A stretch of 64,000 nt of DNA from Flavobacterium sp. ENC (GTDB lineage: Bacteria; Bacteroidota; Bacteroidia; Flavobacteriales; Flavobacteriaceae). Positions within the stretch are counted from its first letter, which is position 1, and each line of letters starts with the position of its first letter. The stretch spans positions 186,001 through 250,000 of the forward strand of contig NZ_JAJMOY010000003.1 in NCBI RefSeq assembly GCF_020991415.1, written 5' to 3'. The notes under the pieces were generated by a model. It ran no database searches and had not been told where the DNA came from. It saw only the letters and a program-made list of their open reading frames with translations. Shown here piece after piece: positions 45,055 to 53,519 of this stretch. The translations under genes were made by a program, and so were the position numbers.

Positions 45055-45735
45055 TCAAAGAATGAAATCTGCCAAATGAATGGTGTTTCCTTTTCTCTGA
45101 TACCAGTCATTATACACTAATTCCAGATTTTCAACTTTAAATTCGCCAAAATCAAAATCACGGAATTTTTCGACAACCTGTATCAATTCCTCCGGATGCT
45201 GTAGTTCTTCCTGAAAACGCATTATAGTAGCATGTGCCGCAGTAATGGTATAGCGACTGTCTATAGTTTGCTGCAAGCCCGAATTTTTAAAATCATCACG
45301 CAGTTTGTCACGAAGGTTATTGAGCGATTCATCCGTTGGGAAACCCTGAATCATCAAGGCAGAAGGAGAAGCTGTAACACCTTTGAATTTAATTGTAATA
45401 CCATCCAGATCCACCAGGCTTTTACAAATAACCCCGATGTAGTCGTTAGGTGAAATCTGATCTAAACGAAATTCCTCCGAACACGAAATAATTGACATTA
45501 CCGTGATATGAATATCGGAATCAGGGTAATAATATTGTGTGGGTTCTACTTCTTTTAAAGCGGCTAAAAACAACTGAATGTTTGCTTTTACGGCGTCGTT
45601 TGGACGAATGAGTAGTGTTATTCCAAAACGGGAATCTGTTTCATTATTGATCTGTGGATCTAAAGTATAATTTCCGGAACGAATAGCTTTGGAAGATTTT
45701 TTATAGAGCTGATTATAATGTTCGGTCAGATTCAT
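45055..45735 (-). CDS. 2H phosphoesterase (2'-5' RNA ligase-like)
   Basis: A 226-residue protein with the two His-X-Thr/Ser-type motifs of the 2H phosphoesterase superfamily: DIHITVMSI near residue 82 and AHATIMRFQ near 170, roughly 90 residues apart as expected. The family includes RNA ligases, cyclic phosphodiesterases and tRNA-splicing enzymes. Which reaction this one performs is unclear. It starts 4 bp after the upstream DUF1801 gene ends, so the two form an operon. Confidence 0.8.
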   Translation of the reverse strand: MNLTEHYNQLYKKSSKAIRSGNYTLDPQINNETDSRFGITLLIRPNDAVKANIQLFLAALKEVEPTQYYYPDSDIHITVMSIISCSEEFRLDQISPNDYIGVICKSLVDLDGITIKFKGVTASPSALMIQGFPTDESLNNLRDKLRDDFKNSGLQQTIDSRYTITAAHATIMRFQEELQHPEELIQVVEKFRDFDFGEFKVENLELVYNDWYQRKGNTIHLADFIL

Positions 45736-45739
45736 TCGG

Positions 45740-46108
45740 CTATTTATTTTTTGCTTTTTCCAGATTTTCTTTTACCCTGAATTTTACAATTTTGGTAATT
45801 AAGGCAAATGGCATTGCTTCATTTAAAGGAAATTGTACAGAACCTTTTCCGGATTTGTATTTTGAAAGTTCTTCCTTAAAATTTTCATGACCAGTAGGTA
45901 AAGCGTACAGGCCGATGTGTTTTTTGAAAGCAGCAAAATAAACGACAATTCCGTTTTGCTCAAAAGCCGGCATCGCGTAACTAATTTTTTCTTTGGCATC
46001 CGGAGCGGCTTTCTGAATCGTCACGCGGATTTTTTCCAGAATTTCCTGCACTTCAGTTGGAAAACCGCCAATGTATTCGTCTATATTTTCGGGTTTTTTG
46101 GTATCCAT
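45740..46108 (-). CDS. DUF1801 protein (YdhG/iron-chaperone-like)
   Basis: A 122-residue cytoplasmic protein. IDEYIGGFPTEVQEILEKIR, KISYAMPAFEQNGIVVYFAA, HIGLYALPTG and KGSVQFPLNEAMP are the signature elements of this fold, related to Bacillus YdhG and the frataxin-like Fra. A link with iron delivery was proposed for a relative, so function here is tentative. Followed within 4 bp by the 2H phosphoesterase gene. A second, more divergent DUF1801 protein is at 50240. Confidence 0.85.
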   Translation of the reverse strand: MDTKKPENIDEYIGGFPTEVQEILEKIRVTIQKAAPDAKEKISYAMPAFEQNGIVVYFAAFKKHIGLYALPTGHENFKEELSKYKSGKGSVQFPLNEAMPFALITKIVKFRVKENLEKAKNK

Positions 46109-46119
46109 TTTTGGTTGTT

Positions 46120-46231
46120 TTTGTTTCAGGTTTCAAGTTTCAAGTTTCAAGTTTCAGGTTTGAAGTTTCAAGTTTCAGGTTGTCCACAGAACCTGAGACT
46201 GAGACTGCCACTGAGACTGCGACTGCCACTT
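46120..46231. repeat. GTTTCAAGTTTCAGG and GAGACTG short repeats
   Basis: About seven TTTCAAG/TTTCAGG units (46127-46180) followed by five GAGACTG/GCGACTG/GCCACTG units (46194-46230). Same two families, in the opposite order, as at 28091-28186. Confidence 0.7.
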
Positions 46232-46237
46232 CCTAAC

Positions 46238-46705
46238 TTACGCCAGCCCTTTCGGGAATCTGTCCAGTACCAGATTAAGCTGAATATGATGTTCTAAATA
46301 GGCTTTTGCGCCCGCTAAAACCAACGTAAAACCTTCAGTTGAATTTCTGACCTGATCAATTATTTTATCAGAATCTCCTTTTAAACCGGAATTGGTGATG
46401 CTTACAAAAGTTTCATTTTCATCTAAAGGAGTAAAGATCCATTCTACTAAAGTGATTTCATCCGGATTTCCCCATTCGATTACAATCTTCTGGTTTTCCT
46501 TTATGACTTTCGTCAGGACCGTCAGTGAAAAGCCATACATTTCCCAGGTCCATTCCGTAGACTGGTCTTCTTCTAATTTTCCCGAACCTTTGGTAAACCA
46601 AAATTTACTGGTGATTTCGGGATTTATAAAAGCCTGAAAAACTTCTGAAACAGGTTTTCTGATCAGCATTTCGGCTTTTGCGAATTTGTTGTTCTCTGTT
46701 TTCAT
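46238..46705 (-). CDS. SRPBCC/AHSA1-family protein
   Basis: A 155-residue single domain of the START-like ligand-binding superfamily: ISKPVSEVFQAFINPEITSK-like opening (IRKPVSEVFQAFINPE), FWFTKGSGKLEEDQSTEW, VEWIFTPLDENETFVSI and the long C-terminal helix with GWTLVLAGAK-like sequence. These proteins bind hydrophobic ligands or stimulate Hsp90-type ATPases; the partner here is unknown. The start at 46705 is preferred to the in-frame ATG at 46813 because the intervening 36 codons fall in GAGACTG repeat DNA. Confidence 0.85.
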   Translation of the reverse strand: MKTENNKFAKAEMLIRKPVSEVFQAFINPEITSKFWFTKGSGKLEEDQSTEWTWEMYGFSLTVLTKVIKENQKIVIEWGNPDEITLVEWIFTPLDENETFVSITNSGLKGDSDKIIDQVRNSTEGFTLVLAGAKAYLEHHIQLNLVLDRFPKGLA

Positions 46706-46754
46706 AATTGGTAGTTTGTAAAATGTCTGTTGTGAAAAGTAAAAAGTAAAGTCA

Positions 46755-46802
46755 ACTCTGAAACTGAAACTGAGCCCTGAGACTGAGACTGAGCCCTGAG
46801 AC
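46755..46802. repeat. GAAACTGAGCCCTGAGACTGA repeat
   Basis: Two CTGAGCCCTGAGAC units with additional GAAACTG and GAGACTG copies in the short gap between the SRPBCC and LOG genes. Confidence 0.65.
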
Positions 46803-46836
46803 TTTTTTACCAAACCCCTAATTTAATAAAAAGGAT

Positions 46837-47418
46837 CTATACTTTCTCTTTATCAATCCATTTTCCAACAGTCGGTGCAACGTAATGCTTCATCTTATCC
46901 AATAAATCATCAATATTATCACTTACCAGAAGCATCTCTTTATTGACGTTTTTCAAAAAGCCTTTATCCACCATGGTCTGGGTCAGTTCTAGTAAAGAAT
47001 CATAAAAACCATCGATGTTTAAAATCGCAATCGGTTTTTTGTGCAAGCCTAATTGTGCCCAGGTCAGCATTTCAAACAGTTCTTCGAGCGTTCCAAAACC
47101 ACCCGGTAGTGCAATTACGCCATCGCATAAATCACTCATTTTGGTTTTTCTTTCATGCATGCTTTCGACCAGGATTAATTCGGTCAGGCCCTGATGTGCA
47201 ATTTCTTTGGAACGCAGGAAATCGGGTAAAACACCAATTGCTTTTCCACCTTCATTTAGGATTCCGTCTGCTACGGCACCCATTAAACCCACGTTTGCTC
47301 CGCCATACACTAATTCTATATTGTGTTTGGCTAATGTTTTTCCAAGAAGGGTCGCTTGTTCTTTATATATTTCTTCCGTTCCAAAACTGGAACCGCAGAA
47401 AACAGTGATTCTTTTCAT
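46837..47418 (-). CDS. LOG-family phosphoribohydrolase (TIGR00730 type)
   Basis: A 193-residue Rossmann-like protein of the group once called lysine decarboxylase. RITVFCGSSFG and ELVYGGANVGLMGAVA open the fold and the catalytic motif is ALPGGFGTLEELFEMLTW. Characterised members cleave nucleoside monophosphates to base and ribose phosphate (cytokinin riboside monophosphate or general nucleotide salvage). In Bacteroidota the cytokinin role is improbable, so a nucleotide-pool role is more likely. Followed in transcription by repeats and the SRPBCC gene. Confidence 0.9.
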   Translation of the reverse strand: MKRITVFCGSSFGTEEIYKEQATLLGKTLAKHNIELVYGGANVGLMGAVADGILNEGGKAIGVLPDFLRSKEIAHQGLTELILVESMHERKTKMSDLCDGVIALPGGFGTLEELFEMLTWAQLGLHKKPIAILNIDGFYDSLLELTQTMVDKGFLKNVNKEMLLVSDNIDDLLDKMKHYVAPTVGKWIDKEKV

Positions 47419-47429
47419 TTTTATTCTTT

Positions 47430-47963
47430 TTATTGTTCTTTTTTTATCTCGTAGACAAAATTATGACGGGAGGGTTCGTTGTAATACGCTACATCTATTT
47501 CTTCTACTTTTACGGCACCTAGTTTTTCTATTGCTTTTTGCGAACGGTAATTTTCTGCCCCGATATGAAACTGAACTTTGTCGACCGTTTTAAAAGCATA
47601 ATCCAGCATCATCTTCTTTACCTGTGTATTAAATCCGGTACCCCAAAAGTTTCTTCCGTAAAAAGTATAACCGATAAAAACACTCTTGTTTTCCGGTTCA
47701 TAGTCATAAAAACGGGTACTTCCGGCTATTTCGCCTGTATTTTTATCGACAATAAGAAACGCGCCTTTGCTTTCCATGGCACCTTCAAAGAAATTTTGGA
47801 AAACCTCTCTTTCATAGCGGTTTTTGTTCGGATGCTGCTCCCAAATCAAAGGATCGGATGCGACTTTATAAAGTTCCTCAAAATGATTTTCCTGCAAAGG
47901 AATTAATTTGACCAGATTATCTTCTAAAATTTCTGGCTGCAGATTTAAGAGGGATGTATTCAT
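47430..47963 (-). CDS. GNAT-family N-acetyltransferase (RimJ/RimL type)
   Basis: A 177-residue acetyl-CoA-dependent acyltransferase. LVKLIPLQENHFEELYKVAS opens the domain, SVFIGYTFYGRNFWGTG is the beta4-beta5 and acetyl-CoA-binding region, and HIGAENYRSQKAIEKLGAVK is the motif of the RimJ-like branch. The substrate may be a protein N-terminus, an amino acid or a small amine. It ends 11 bp before the LOG gene starts, so the two may share a transcript. Confidence 0.88.
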   Translation of the reverse strand: MNTSLLNLQPEILEDNLVKLIPLQENHFEELYKVASDPLIWEQHPNKNRYEREVFQNFFEGAMESKGAFLIVDKNTGEIAGSTRFYDYEPENKSVFIGYTFYGRNFWGTGFNTQVKKMMLDYAFKTVDKVQFHIGAENYRSQKAIEKLGAVKVEEIDVAYYNEPSRHNFVYEIKKEQ

Positions 47964-47980
47964 GTTTAGCTGTTTTAAAA

Positions 47981-49132
47981 TTATATTTTTTTGATCTGGA
48001 CACAGGAAACATTTTCCAGTTTTACCGCTTTTCCTGCTTTTTTAAGTAATCCGGTTTTTGGATTTCGTTTAAAAACAATCACATTTCCGGTAATGACATT
48101 GGATGCGATCAGGAATTTGCCGGTTTCATCTATTGCAAAGATCCGGGGATGTTTCCCTAAAGTCGATTGGTAGCCGATGTTGGTTAAAATCCCTTTGTCA
48201 TCAATCGAAAAAATGGCAATATTGTTTTCTTTCCCCCTGTTGGTGGCATATAAAAATTTCCCGTCGGGCGAAATATGAATGTCTGAACTTTCAAAACCTT
48301 CAGTAATAGCATCCGTATGGGTACTGATGTGCTGGATTTTTTTTAAAGTTCCGTTTTCATATTCGTAAGCACTGATTGATCCTGACATTTCCTCGATACA
48401 ATACCCAAATTTTTGATTCGGATGAAAAGTGAAATGGCGCGGCCCGCTTTCCGGAGCTGTTTTGGTAAAAGGAACGGTAGCTTCAATCAAAGGCTGTTTC
48501 AGGGTTGCATCAAATTGGTAACAACGTATTTTATCAGCACCTAAATCAGGAAGGAACAGATAATCATATTGTGGTGAAAATACAGTGGAATGCACGTGTG
48601 AACGAGTTTGCCTTTCTTTGTGAACGCTTCCATCTGTATATTGAAAATTTTGCGCCATCGAATCTATTGCGCCATTTTCCAGCAAAGGATGAACCGAAAC
48701 ACTTCCTTCGGTATAATTGCCGTTTACCAGCCATTTACCATTTTTATGAACGGAAACATAAACCGGATTTTCGCCCCCGCTGGACTGTTTATTGAGGAAA
48801 GTAAGTGTTTTATTTTTGGGACTGAATTCAAAGCTGCTGACGCTTCCTGCATTTGGGGTTTTGCTGTCTGTACAGGCGTACACGTATTTTCCGTTTGGCG
48901 ATACGGTCAAAAAAGATGGATTAATGAGGTCCTTTGCCGAAGTTATTTTGGTTAGTTTTCCGTTTAAAGTATCCAGCTGATATACCACAATAGATTCCGC
49001 TGCTTTGTCCCTGTTGTATGAACCTAAAAAGACATACGTATTTTGGGAAAAAGCAGCAAATGTAGCCAGAAAGGCAATTAGTAAGAGATTGGTTTTTAGT
49101 TTCAAGTTTTCGGTTTTGGTTGTTTTAATCAT
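47981..49132 (-). CDS. Lactonase-family beta-propeller (6-phosphogluconolactonase-like), exported
   Basis: A 383-residue seven-bladed propeller of the Pgl-type lactonase family. An N-terminal signal peptide ends AAFSQ (about 30), so it acts outside the cytoplasm, unlike E. coli Pgl. Blades show recurring SPNGKYVYACTDS, HKNGKWLVNGNY, SPDGKFLYATNRG and DETGKFLIASNV; RSHVHSTVFSPQYDYLFLPD and GSGPRHFTFHPNQKFGYCI-type stretches match the family. The activity (lactone hydrolysis or a binding role) is unproved. Its ATG follows directly on the stop codon of the MBL-fold gene, so the two are translated together. Confidence 0.85.
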   Translation of the reverse strand: MIKTTKTENLKLKTNLLLIAFLATFAAFSQNTYVFLGSYNRDKAAESIVVYQLDTLNGKLTKITSAKDLINPSFLTVSPNGKYVYACTDSKTPNAGSVSSFEFSPKNKTLTFLNKQSSGGENPVYVSVHKNGKWLVNGNYTEGSVSVHPLLENGAIDSMAQNFQYTDGSVHKERQTRSHVHSTVFSPQYDYLFLPDLGADKIRCYQFDATLKQPLIEATVPFTKTAPESGPRHFTFHPNQKFGYCIEEMSGSISAYEYENGTLKKIQHISTHTDAITEGFESSDIHISPDGKFLYATNRGKENNIAIFSIDDKGILTNIGYQSTLGKHPRIFAIDETGKFLIASNVITGNVIVFKRNPKTGLLKKAGKAVKLENVSCVQIKKI

Positions 49133-50236
49133 TTAGTGTACGCCTTTCCACCATTGTTGAAATTCTTGTTTCTCATTTTTGAGTTCCACTAATTCGCCAA
49201 TCCTTGGTGTCACTAATGGAATCGGATTTTCTGATAAAGCATTTAATTCCGTTACTTTTTTCAATGGTTCATCCCACGGATGCAGGGCCAGTGCAAATTT
49301 TGAGGAATGTACCGGGAAGACTCTTTTTGCCTTTAGGTCTTTCATGGCTTTGATGACATCTTCAGGCAAATTATGGATGTACTTCCATGCAGGATTGTAC
49401 TGGCCGTTATCGATGAGTACCAGATCAAAAGGGCCAAATTTAGCACCAATGTCTGCAAAGTGCGTATCGTAACCGCTGTCGCCGCCAAGATACATTTTAA
49501 AATTGCTGGTTTCTAATACAAATGAAGTCCAGAGCGTATTGCAGCGTTTAAGCCCCCTGCCCGAAAAATGTCGGGAAGGAGTGGTGTAAAGTGTAAGATT
49601 TGCATCCAGTTCTATTTTTTCATGCCAGTCTTTTTCAATAATCGCATTTTTTGGAAATCCCCAAAATTCAAAGTGTGAACCCACACCAAGCGCACAGATT
49701 ACTGTTTTTATTTTTGGTTTCAGTTGCAAAATCGTTGTGTAATCCAGATGATCATAATGATCGTGTGTGATTAATAAATAATCAATTGGAGGAAAATCAT
49801 CGGCCGTATAAATATCAGTTCCTTTAAATGCTTTTGTAGTTCCGTAAATTGGGGAGGCATTACCGCTAAAAACGGGATCTATTAAAAAACGTTTTCCTTC
49901 AAGCTGAATAAAGTAAGAAGAATGCCCAAACCAGACTAAGACATCCTGATCAATAGGAAGTTCCAGTAAATTGGTTTTAATCGAAGGAATTAAATCGGTC
50001 GGAATTTTTCGGTGTACTTTTTTAAACAAAAAATTAGAAATTACATCAAAATAGCCATAACCTTCTGCAAGTTCGGGCGTGAAGTTTTCGTTTTCGAATC
50101 TGCCATTTTTAAATTGTGGCGATTTTTGAATCAGGGCCAGTCTTTCGCCAGCTGGCTTTTTACCATAGCGCGGATGTTTGAAAACGTAAATAAGAACAAG
50201 GACTAAAAGAATAAGTAGGATAAAAGTGAGGGTCAT
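49133..50236 (-). CDS. MBL-fold metallohydrolase, NAPE-PLD/UlaG-like, membrane-anchored
   Basis: A 367-residue metallo-beta-lactamase-fold hydrolase. An N-terminal hydrophobic helix (TFILLILLVLVLIYVF) would anchor it in the membrane. The zinc motif is LLITHDHYDHLDY near 155; further ligands are likely the histidine in TTPSRHFSGRG, the aspartate in LGGDSGYD and the histidine in FPVHSSKFALALH. This set is typical of the phospholipase D-like (NAPE-PLD) and UlaG branch. Substrate is unknown. It forms a tight two-gene unit with the lactonase gene and is preceded by a DUF1801 gene 3 bp away. Confidence 0.88.
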   Translation of the reverse strand: MTLTFILLILLVLVLIYVFKHPRYGKKPAGERLALIQKSPQFKNGRFENENFTPELAEGYGYFDVISNFLFKKVHRKIPTDLIPSIKTNLLELPIDQDVLVWFGHSSYFIQLEGKRFLIDPVFSGNASPIYGTTKAFKGTDIYTADDFPPIDYLLITHDHYDHLDYTTILQLKPKIKTVICALGVGSHFEFWGFPKNAIIEKDWHEKIELDANLTLYTTPSRHFSGRGLKRCNTLWTSFVLETSNFKMYLGGDSGYDTHFADIGAKFGPFDLVLIDNGQYNPAWKYIHNLPEDVIKAMKDLKAKRVFPVHSSKFALALHPWDEPLKKVTELNALSENPIPLVTPRIGELVELKNEKQEFQQWWKGVH

Positions 50237-50239
50237 AGT

Positions 50240-50662
50240 TTATTGGGGTGGATATAATTTATTTAAGTTTTCAACGGAAAGCGAAATCATTTTTTTGAGG
50301 ACCTCAATATTGATATCCGCTATTTTTTGGATGTAAATACAGCCTTTTCCTGATTTGTGTTTTCCAAGCTGGGAAAGTAATTCTTCCCTGTTTTCGGGTT
50401 CCAGATAACAATAAAACGAGATGGCAGCTTTTCTTGGCGAAAAAGCCACAAGCGGCGCATCACCTTCATGACCGCTGGCATATTTATAATGGTAGGTTCC
50501 GAAACCAATAATCGCTGCGCCCCACATTTTTGGTGTATACCCGGTTTGTTGCTGCATCAGTCTGACCAGTTCCAATGAGTCGTTTCTCTTTGTTGAATCT
50601 TCGACAGCGTTGATAAAATGAGTCACACTGTTTTCGGTTTCTGTCGTTTTATTTTGTGCCAC
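50240..50662 (-). CDS. DUF1801 protein
   Basis: A 140-residue protein with the DUF1801 pattern: SVTHFINAVEDSTKRNDSLE, MWGAAIIGFGTYHYKYASG, GDAPLVAFSPRKAAISFYC, and KGCIYIQKIADINIEVLKK. It is the branch usually annotated as hypothetical DUF1801 rather than the YdhG branch at 45740. It is the first gene of the run DUF1801, MBL hydrolase and lactonase. Function is unknown. Confidence 0.85.
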   Translation of the reverse strand: MAQNKTTETENSVTHFINAVEDSTKRNDSLELVRLMQQQTGYTPKMWGAAIIGFGTYHYKYASGHEGDAPLVAFSPRKAAISFYCYLEPENREELLSQLGKHKSGKGCIYIQKIADINIEVLKKMISLSVENLNKLYPPQ

Positions 50663-50684
50663 TTTTTTGTTATTTAAATTAGTC

Positions 50685-50960
50685 TCAGTTTTTGGTCTCG
50701 GTTTTCAGTCTCAGTCTCAGTCTCAGTTTTCAGTCTCAGTCTCAGTCTCGGTCTCAGTTTTCAGTCTCAGTTTTCGGTGTCATCCTGAGCGAAGTCGAAG
50801 GACTTTCCGTTGCGGGGCTTCGACTTCGCTCAGCCGGACAGATTTTTAGTTTTTATTCTCAGTCGCGGTCACAGTTTTCAGTCTCAGTTTTCAGTCTCAG
50901 TTTTCAGTCACAGTTTTCAGTCTCAGTTGCAAACTGCGACTGAAAACTGTGACTGTGACT
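50685..50960. repeat. Dense CAGTCTCAGTTTT repeats around a TCGAAG hairpin
   Basis: More than twenty 6-12 bp units of the AGTCTC / AGTTTTC type. Embedded at 50779-50839 is an inverted repeat TCCTGAGCGAAGTCGAAG / CTTCGACTTCGCTCAG, a member of the hairpin family amplified at 8908-9850. No gene is visible in this gap; the frames across it are repeat-derived. Confidence 0.85.
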
Positions 50961-50965
50961 AAAAA

Positions 50966-51334
50966 CTAAAACATCCCGTTTTCATTGACCATTTCGGGAG
51001 GGACGGCTTGTCCTAAATCCCAGAGCTCTATTATTTTATCGGATTCAAACCTGAAAATATGAACTACAGCAATACCGCGATCGTTGCTGTTTTGCTTTAC
51101 ATGCGAATGTACGGCAACCATATCTTTATCTCCAATAGTATGATGAATTTCAAAAATCTTATTTGGATTTTGTCTTGACGATTCCTCCATGGCCAGCATC
51201 AAAGTATTGGCATCTCCTTTAAAATAAACATTATGATGCTTAAAATTGGTACCCACATAAAGCCGGAAAGCCTCATGTGAATGCCCTTTTGCAGCCAGTT
51301 TCAAAAAGTCCTTTGCAATATATTTCTTAGTCAT
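50966..51334 (-). CDS. SnoaL-like (NTF2-fold) protein
   Basis: A 122-residue protein with the cone-shaped NTF2-like fold typical of SnoaL polyketide cyclases and their many functionally diverse relatives. FLKLAAKGHSHEAFRLYVG, FKHHNVYFKGDANTLMLAM, MVAVHSHVKQ and VVHIFRFESDKIIELWDLGQ follow the family pattern. No polyketide genes are present, so this is probably a small stress-related or detoxifying protein. Standing alone between the repeat block and the AraC gene. Confidence 0.85.
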   Translation of the reverse strand: MTKKYIAKDFLKLAAKGHSHEAFRLYVGTNFKHHNVYFKGDANTLMLAMEESSRQNPNKIFEIHHTIGDKDMVAVHSHVKQNSNDRGIAVVHIFRFESDKIIELWDLGQAVPPEMVNENGMF

Positions 51335-51479
51335 GATTCCAAAAATTTAAAAGCTAACTAAGTTAAGAAATAACAGCCTAGGAATTTAAAAATTATTGCT
51401 TTATTAACTTTTCGCGTAAGATGATGCAGCGAATTTATGAAAATTAGGAATGGTAATCCGGATCAGGAGATTTCTTTAT

Positions 51480-52394
51480 TCAGTTAAAAGATTGCCTGAA
51501 TTCTAAAGGGGAGAAGGTGGTTTTGGTTTTGAATAATTTACTGAAAGACTGCTGATGCTCAAAACCGAGCTCGTAAGCAATTTCGCTGATGGATAAATCG
51601 GTTGTGGAAAGTTTTTCCTTGGCTTTTTCGATCAGTTTATCATGAATGTGCTGCTGTGTGCTCTGACCTGTGAGTGTTTTCAGCAATACGCTTAAATAAT
51701 TGGGAGTGACATGTAAGGCTTCTGCAATGTAATGCACTGTTGGCAAGCCGTTTTTAGCCAATGTGTTGGTGCTGAAATATTCCTCCAGCAGGTTTTCCAG
51801 ACGGGCCAGAATCTGATGATTGCTTATTTTACGTGTAATGAACTGGCGGTTGTAAAAACGTTCGGCATACGTGAGCAGCAATTCAATCTGAGCGATAATA
51901 ACCTCCTGGCTGAATTTATCAATATTCGACTGGTATTCCTGCTGAATGTTTTTGATGATATTGATAATCATTTTTTCTTCTTTCTCCGATAGGTGCAGGG
52001 CTTCATGAACCGAATAGCCAAAATACTCGTATTGTTTGATTTTTTTGGCAAGCGGTGTATTCCATAAAAAATCAGGATGGATCAATAAAGACCATCCTGT
52101 ATGTTGTAATTCTGCATTACCTTCTATAGAAAAAACCTGACCCGGCGAAAGAAATAACAAAACGCCTTCCTTAAAATCGTACTCCTGCTGCCCGTATTTC
52201 ATTTTGGCATTTGCACCTCGTTTTAGTGCAATCGAATAAAAATCAAGCATGAGGCTTCGCGGTTCATCTTCGTTCAGATATTTTAAATCTTCGAAATTAT
52301 AAACGCTCACTAAAGGATGCTCGGGTTTTGGCAAATTACGAAACTGATGAAATTCGCTGATGCTTTTTATTCGGAGCGGTTGTAGATTTGCCAT
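51480..52394 (-). CDS. AraC-family transcriptional regulator
   Basis: A 304-residue regulator. The N-terminal half is a cupin-like sensing domain (FKEGVLLFLSPGQVFSIEGN); the C-terminal 100 residues contain two helix-turn-helix motifs (TVHYIAEALHVTPNYLSVLL, and LSISEIAYELGFEHQQSFSK followed by LFKTKTTFSPLEFR). It starts 12 bp after the end of the NmrA-like gene on the same strand, so the pair may form a unit in which it controls the oxidoreductase or responds to its product. Confidence 0.92.
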   Translation of the reverse strand: MANLQPLRIKSISEFHQFRNLPKPEHPLVSVYNFEDLKYLNEDEPRSLMLDFYSIALKRGANAKMKYGQQEYDFKEGVLLFLSPGQVFSIEGNAELQHTGWSLLIHPDFLWNTPLAKKIKQYEYFGYSVHEALHLSEKEEKMIINIIKNIQQEYQSNIDKFSQEVIIAQIELLLTYAERFYNRQFITRKISNHQILARLENLLEEYFSTNTLAKNGLPTVHYIAEALHVTPNYLSVLLKTLTGQSTQQHIHDKLIEKAKEKLSTTDLSISEIAYELGFEHQQSFSKLFKTKTTFSPLEFRQSFN

Positions 52395-52406
52395 AGTCTA
52401 AGGTAC

Positions 52407-53300
52407 TTATTTCTGATTATAAACGGAAGCGAATTCTTTGGCATAATCAGCCAGTTTTGTTTTTCCCATTACTGCTGGCCTGTTTTGGTAGTAGTCTTCC
52501 CCCAGTAAACCATTGTAAAGTCCGGCGTACATTTCTATCAGTCCTGCTGCAATTTTGGGCTGCATGCCTACATTTATTAATCCGTTTAAGGCTTCTTCAT
52601 CACTGATCAGAACCCATTTTAAATCGGGTTTTCCAATGGCTTCGCCTAAAATACGGGCCGTTTCGTCACCTGTAAGTTCTTCGCTTGCAACATAACGTAC
52701 TTTTTTTCCGTTAAGCGGGGTGGTGATTTCTTCTGCAATGGCAGCGGCAATATCATTTGGAGAAACCCACGGCACCATTTTGTCAGCTCCGTAATTCGTA
52801 GCAATAACTCCCTGAAATTTAATCTGCGGAATATAAGCTTCTAAATTATAAAAGAATGAAGTCGGACGCATAAAGGTAATGGAGACATCAAGCTTTTTTA
52901 AAACGGTTTCGATTTCATTATAACGCTGAATAATTCCGGAATTTTGTTCTAAATGTGCGCCAATACTGCTTAAGAAAACGACGCGTTTTACACCTGATTT
53001 TTCAATAGCTTCAGCATAATTATCTCCAATTTTTCGGGTAAAAGCATCCAGATCAAGATTTGGGTCAAAATAATTTGAACGCGGAATCATGCAATATACC
53101 GTATCTGCTCCCGTAAAAGTTTTGGTTAAAAAAGCTGCATCTTCAACGGAGCCAATGGCTGCCGAAGCCCCTAAATTTTCAATTTCTGCCTGTTTTTCAG
53201 TGCTGGTGCTGATTACCGTCACTTCATGTCCTTTTTGCACTAACTCCTGAGCCAGTGGCTTGCTGATGTTCCCTAAAGAACCTGTAATTATAATTTTCAT
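52407..53300 (-). CDS. NmrA-like NAD(P)-binding protein
   Basis: A 297-residue atypical short-chain dehydrogenase. The dinucleotide loop is ITGSLGNISKPLAQEL at the N-terminus; VYCMIPRSNYFDPN and VVFLSSIGAH follow, and FMRPTSFFYNLE is the substrate-side strand of the NmrA/NAD(P)H-azoreductase-like group. There is no clear Tyr-X3-Lys pair, so it may sense redox state or reduce quinone-like substrates. Co-directional with the AraC gene, 12 bp apart. Confidence 0.88.
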   Translation of the reverse strand: MKIIITGSLGNISKPLAQELVQKGHEVTVISTSTEKQAEIENLGASAAIGSVEDAAFLTKTFTGADTVYCMIPRSNYFDPNLDLDAFTRKIGDNYAEAIEKSGVKRVVFLSSIGAHLEQNSGIIQRYNEIETVLKKLDVSITFMRPTSFFYNLEAYIPQIKFQGVIATNYGADKMVPWVSPNDIAAAIAEEITTPLNGKKVRYVASEELTGDETARILGEAIGKPDLKWVLISDEEALNGLINVGMQPKIAAGLIEMYAGLYNGLLGEDYYQNRPAVMGKTKLADYAKEFASVYNQK

Positions 53301-53389
53301 CTGTATGTTATTTTATAATACAAAGTTGCGTAAGATTCAAAGAACAGATTTAGCCAAAACTATTATTGTCGTAGCCAGAAAGTGGCTTT

Positions 53390-53518
53390 TTTTAGATTTT
53401 TAGATTGTTAGATTTTTAGCTTTTTGGATTTTTGGATTGTTGTGTTTTTAGATAGTTGGACTATTGGATTGAAAATTTGGAATTTGGAATTTAATTTTTG
53501 GAATTTAAATTTTTCACC
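53390..53518. repeat. TTTTTAGATTG / TTTGGAATTT degenerate repeats
   Basis: The 218-bp gap upstream of the NmrA gene contains repeated TTTTTAGATT, TTTTTGGATT and TTTGGAATTTGGAATTTAA words, the last shared with the 72-bp array at 29242. No gene is visible. Confidence 0.6.
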
Positions 53519-53519
53519 C

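Noticed and set aside
46706..46813. Extended SRPBCC protein start
   Set aside because: The additional codons translate GAGACTG repeat DNA; MKTENNKF at 46705 begins the domain properly.
50685..50960. CRISPR or coding sequence in the CAGTCTC repeat block
   Set aside because: Units are 6-12 bp and contiguous. The frames across it are low-complexity translations of the repeats.
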